Assembly (NCBI GenBank): GCA_030693565.1
Contig: JAUYAJ010000340.1
Span: 1-7,082, forward strand
Reading direction: 5' to 3'
Length of the DNA: 7,082 nt
From: Rubrivivax sp.
GTDB lineage: Bacteria > Pseudomonadota > Gammaproteobacteria > Burkholderiales > Burkholderiaceae_C
The translations under genes were made by a program, and so were the position numbers. The number at the start of each line of letters is the position of its first letter. Position 1 is the stretch's first letter. Shown here piece after piece: positions 5,780 through 7,082 of this stretch. The notes under the pieces are model-generated. The model did no database searches and was not told where the DNA came from. It saw only the letters and a list, made by a program, of their open reading frames with translations.

Positions 5780-6754
5780 TCAGCCGCGCAAGCCGGCCTT
5801 GGCCTGATCCAGGATCTGCTCGTCGCTCAGACCCTGCGCGCACCAGCCCGCCACCTGCCGCGTCGAACCGGACATGCCGTGCCGGGCCGGCCCCAGGCCT
5901 TCGCCGGTGAGTTCCAGCGCCGGGATGCCCACCGCCCGCGCCCGCGCCGTCAACAGCTGCTGCTGCGCCCAGGGCGTGTTCTGGTCGTCCACGCTGCCGA
6001 CGACGAAGACGCGCAGCTGGGCATGCTTGCCGGCTTTCACCAGCGCTTCGGTGGGCTCGTAGCTGTCGGCATGACCGGTGCTGTCGCGGTTCCAGCCGCG
6101 CATCACCCAGCGCATGCGCGGCGACGACACCGACGAGCCCGCCACCGCGCAGACCACATCGCTGCGCTGGGCCAGCAGCGCTGCCGTCACATGGCCGCCG
6201 CCGCTCTGGCCGGCCAGCACCCATTCGTCAACGCCCAGCTGCGTCTTCAACTGGTCGAGTGCCAGCGAGATCAGTGCCGATTCGCCGCGCCGGCGGCGCT
6301 GCATGTGGTCGCCCGACGAACCGAAAGCGCCTGGCCGGGCGAAGAAGATGTAAGGCCGGCCCAGCTTCGCCGCCCACTCGTCGACCGACTTCTGCAGCGC
6401 GGCTTCAGTCGTTCGCAGGTAGCCGGCGTCGGCGGCGCTGCCGGTCCAGACGTCACCATGAAAGAAGACGATGGCGCGGCCGGTGGCGCCAGCGCCGAAG
6501 CCCGCTTTCCAGTAGCGCAGGCATTCGCTGCCATGCTCGGCGCTTTGCACCCACAGCGCCTGCGCCGCGGCAGCGCAGTCGGCGCGGCTGGCCACCACGC
6601 CTTGCTTGACCGCCGCTTCCGAGAACACGACCTCGGACTTGAAGGCGATGCGCCGCGTCGCCGGGCCGACCGGGGCCGTGCTGCAGGCAGTGGCCAGCAG
6701 CGCAGCGGCGGCCAGGGCGGGCAGTGCACGAGCGCTCCTGGGGGCTGATGGCAT
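5780..6754 (-). CDS. Putative alpha/beta hydrolase lipoprotein
   Basis: A 324-residue protein with an N-terminal export signal ending ALLATAC, consistent with lipidation at Cys24, although position -3 is Ala rather than the preferred Leu. The body is an alpha/beta hydrolase. It has the oxyanion segment IVFFHGDVW (95-103) and the nucleophile elbow AGQSGGGHVTAALL with Ser184. An acidic residue follows in VVGSVDDQNTPW (Asp256 or Asp257), and the likely catalytic His292 is in ARHGMSG. Between them lies a run of four arginines at 153-156. The substrate is unknown; an esterase, lipase or peptidase facing the periplasm is an inference. The stop lies 32 bases from the 3' end of the oppositely oriented tRNA, with no clear terminator between. 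The start ATG at 6754 has only a weak purine stretch (GAAAG) upstream. Confidence 0.8.
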   Translation of the reverse strand: MPSAPRSARALPALAAAALLATACSTAPVGPATRRIAFKSEVVFSEAAVKQGVVASRADCAAAAQALWVQSAEHGSECLRYWKAGFGAGATGRAIVFFHGDVWTGSAADAGYLRTTEAALQKSVDEWAAKLGRPYIFFARPGAFGSSGDHMQRRRRGESALISLALDQLKTQLGVDEWVLAGQSGGGHVTAALLAQRSDVVCAVAGSSVSSPRMRWVMRGWNRDSTGHADSYEPTEALVKAGKHAQLRVFVVGSVDDQNTPWAQQQLLTARARAVGIPALELTGEGLGPARHGMSGSTRQVAGWCAQGLSDEQILDQAKAGLRG

Positions 6755-6812
6755 CGTCGGCTTTCGAAGGAGTCACGGGGCTGGCGCAGGGGTCAGCGCA
6801 AACCCGGCGCCG

Positions 6813-6818
6813 ATTCTG
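6813..6818 (-). promoter_or_regulatory. Possible -10 box of the hydrolase promoter
   Basis: On the minus strand this reads CAGAAT followed by CGGCGCC, very like the TAnAAT plus GC tract before purU and the tRNA. It would give a leader of about 50 bases for the lipoprotein hydrolase. The first base departs from consensus and no -35 box is evident, so the call is tentative. The 171 bases between the two divergent starts (6755-6925) hold this site and the one facing the other way, and nothing else I can identify. Confidence 0.3.
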
Positions 6819-6886
6819 CAACCGAATTCCCGCTCGCGGCTGCGGACCAGGCCGGCCAACGCGCGCGGCCACAGCCTATCGATGGC

Positions 6887-6892
6887 TACACT
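6887..6892 (+). promoter_or_regulatory. Possible -10 box of the rlpA-like gene
   Basis: TACACT, 33 bases before the ATG at 6926, followed by a pyrimidine-rich stretch and then a strong Shine-Dalgarno AGGAGG (6913-6918) 7 bases before the start codon. There is no recognisable -35 element. Position and sequence are reasonable for a sigma-70 promoter, but nothing more supports it. Confidence 0.35.
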
Positions 6893-6925
6893 GTTTCTCC
6901 CCTCTCGGGCTCAGGAGGCTTGACG

Positions 6926-7082
6926 ATGCGCCTGGACGCCGCGCCGCTCCCGCTCTGGCCATTGCTGGCGGCCTTGCTGCTGGGCGCCTGCGCGAGCCGT
7001 CCACCCGCCACCGAGGGCCGCGACGGCCCCGAGGCGCGGCCACCGGCCGGGCTCGAGCAGGTCGCCGACGCCGTGCCGCGCG
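6926..7082 (+). CDS. rlpA: Start of a lipoprotein, probably RlpA-like septal lytic transglycosylase (cut by window edge)
   Basis: Only the first 52 codons are present. They encode a signal peptide with hydrophobic core LPLWPLLAALLLGAC and a lipidation Cys at residue 22 (LGAC lipobox), then a Pro/Ala/Glu-rich linker ending in GLEQVADAVPR. In Burkholderiales RlpA proteins, as I recall them, a very similar linker with DAVPRVEP leads into the double-psi beta-barrel catalytic domain. RlpA is an outer-membrane lipoprotein that cuts denuded peptidoglycan at division sites. The start is set by AGGAGG 7 bases upstream and by the signal peptide. The enzyme domain is outside the window, so the name rests on the linker and could be wrong; that it is an exported lipoprotein is much more secure. 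Confidence 0.6.
   Translation, partial: MRLDAAPLPLWPLLAALLLGACASRPPATEGRDGPEARPPAGLEQVADAVPR

Noticed and set aside
5687..6748. 353-codon plus-strand open frame running through the tRNA and opposite the hydrolase
   Set aside because: It begins inside the tRNA, has no Shine-Dalgarno, and its product is Arg/Ala/His-rich without motifs, whereas the minus strand encodes a coherent alpha/beta hydrolase with an export signal.

Overview
The window looks like ordinary chromosome of a GC-rich betaproteobacterium, most likely order Burkholderiales. The reasons are the very high GC third positions throughout, the ilvE / zf-CHCC zinc-finger pair, a purU-led cluster, a PEP-CTERM sorting signal, an N-terminally anchored cytochrome c5-type protein, and promoters whose -10 box runs straight into a GC-rich tract. 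I see no rRNA, CRISPR array, insertion sequence, integrase or phage gene.

Layout, left to right. (1) Plus strand: ilvE (branched-chain aminotransferase) followed at once by a 67-residue CHCC zinc-finger protein with its own strong Shine-Dalgarno. (2) Plus strand: a secreted trypsin-like serine protease with a PEP-CTERM tail, broken by a frameshift between the signal peptide/IVGG segment and the catalytic His segment. It also seems to lack a piece after the catalytic Ser, so I call it a pseudogene unless the frameshift is a sequencing error. (3) Plus strand: a tight four-gene run of purU (formyltetrahydrofolate deformylase), an NTF2/SnoaL-like small protein, a YheT-type alpha/beta hydrolase that starts in a TGATG overlap, and a conserved protein of unknown function. 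(4) A compact hairpin terminator separates this run from a convergent minus-strand gene for a membrane-anchored monohaem cytochrome c. (5) Divergent from the cytochrome gene is a tRNA-Arg(CCG) gene with encoded CCA. (6) Facing the tRNA is a minus-strand lipoprotein-type alpha/beta hydrolase. (7) Divergent from it, and cut by the right edge, is the start of a lipoprotein whose first residues resemble RlpA, the septal peptidoglycan hydrolase.

The genes do not add up to one pathway. IlvE serves branched-chain amino acid metabolism. PurU releases formate and free tetrahydrofolate, balancing one-carbon units. The three genes after purU are probably co-transcribed with it, but their shared job cannot be read from sequence. 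The cytochrome belongs to respiratory electron transfer. The protease remnant implies that the organism has, or had, an exosortase/PEP-CTERM export system elsewhere.

I found no convincing new multi-gene system. The observations most worth checking are the doubly damaged PEP-CTERM protease, the recurring TAnAAT-CGGCGC promoter pattern that sometimes touches the start codon, and the purU-cluster genes of unknown role.
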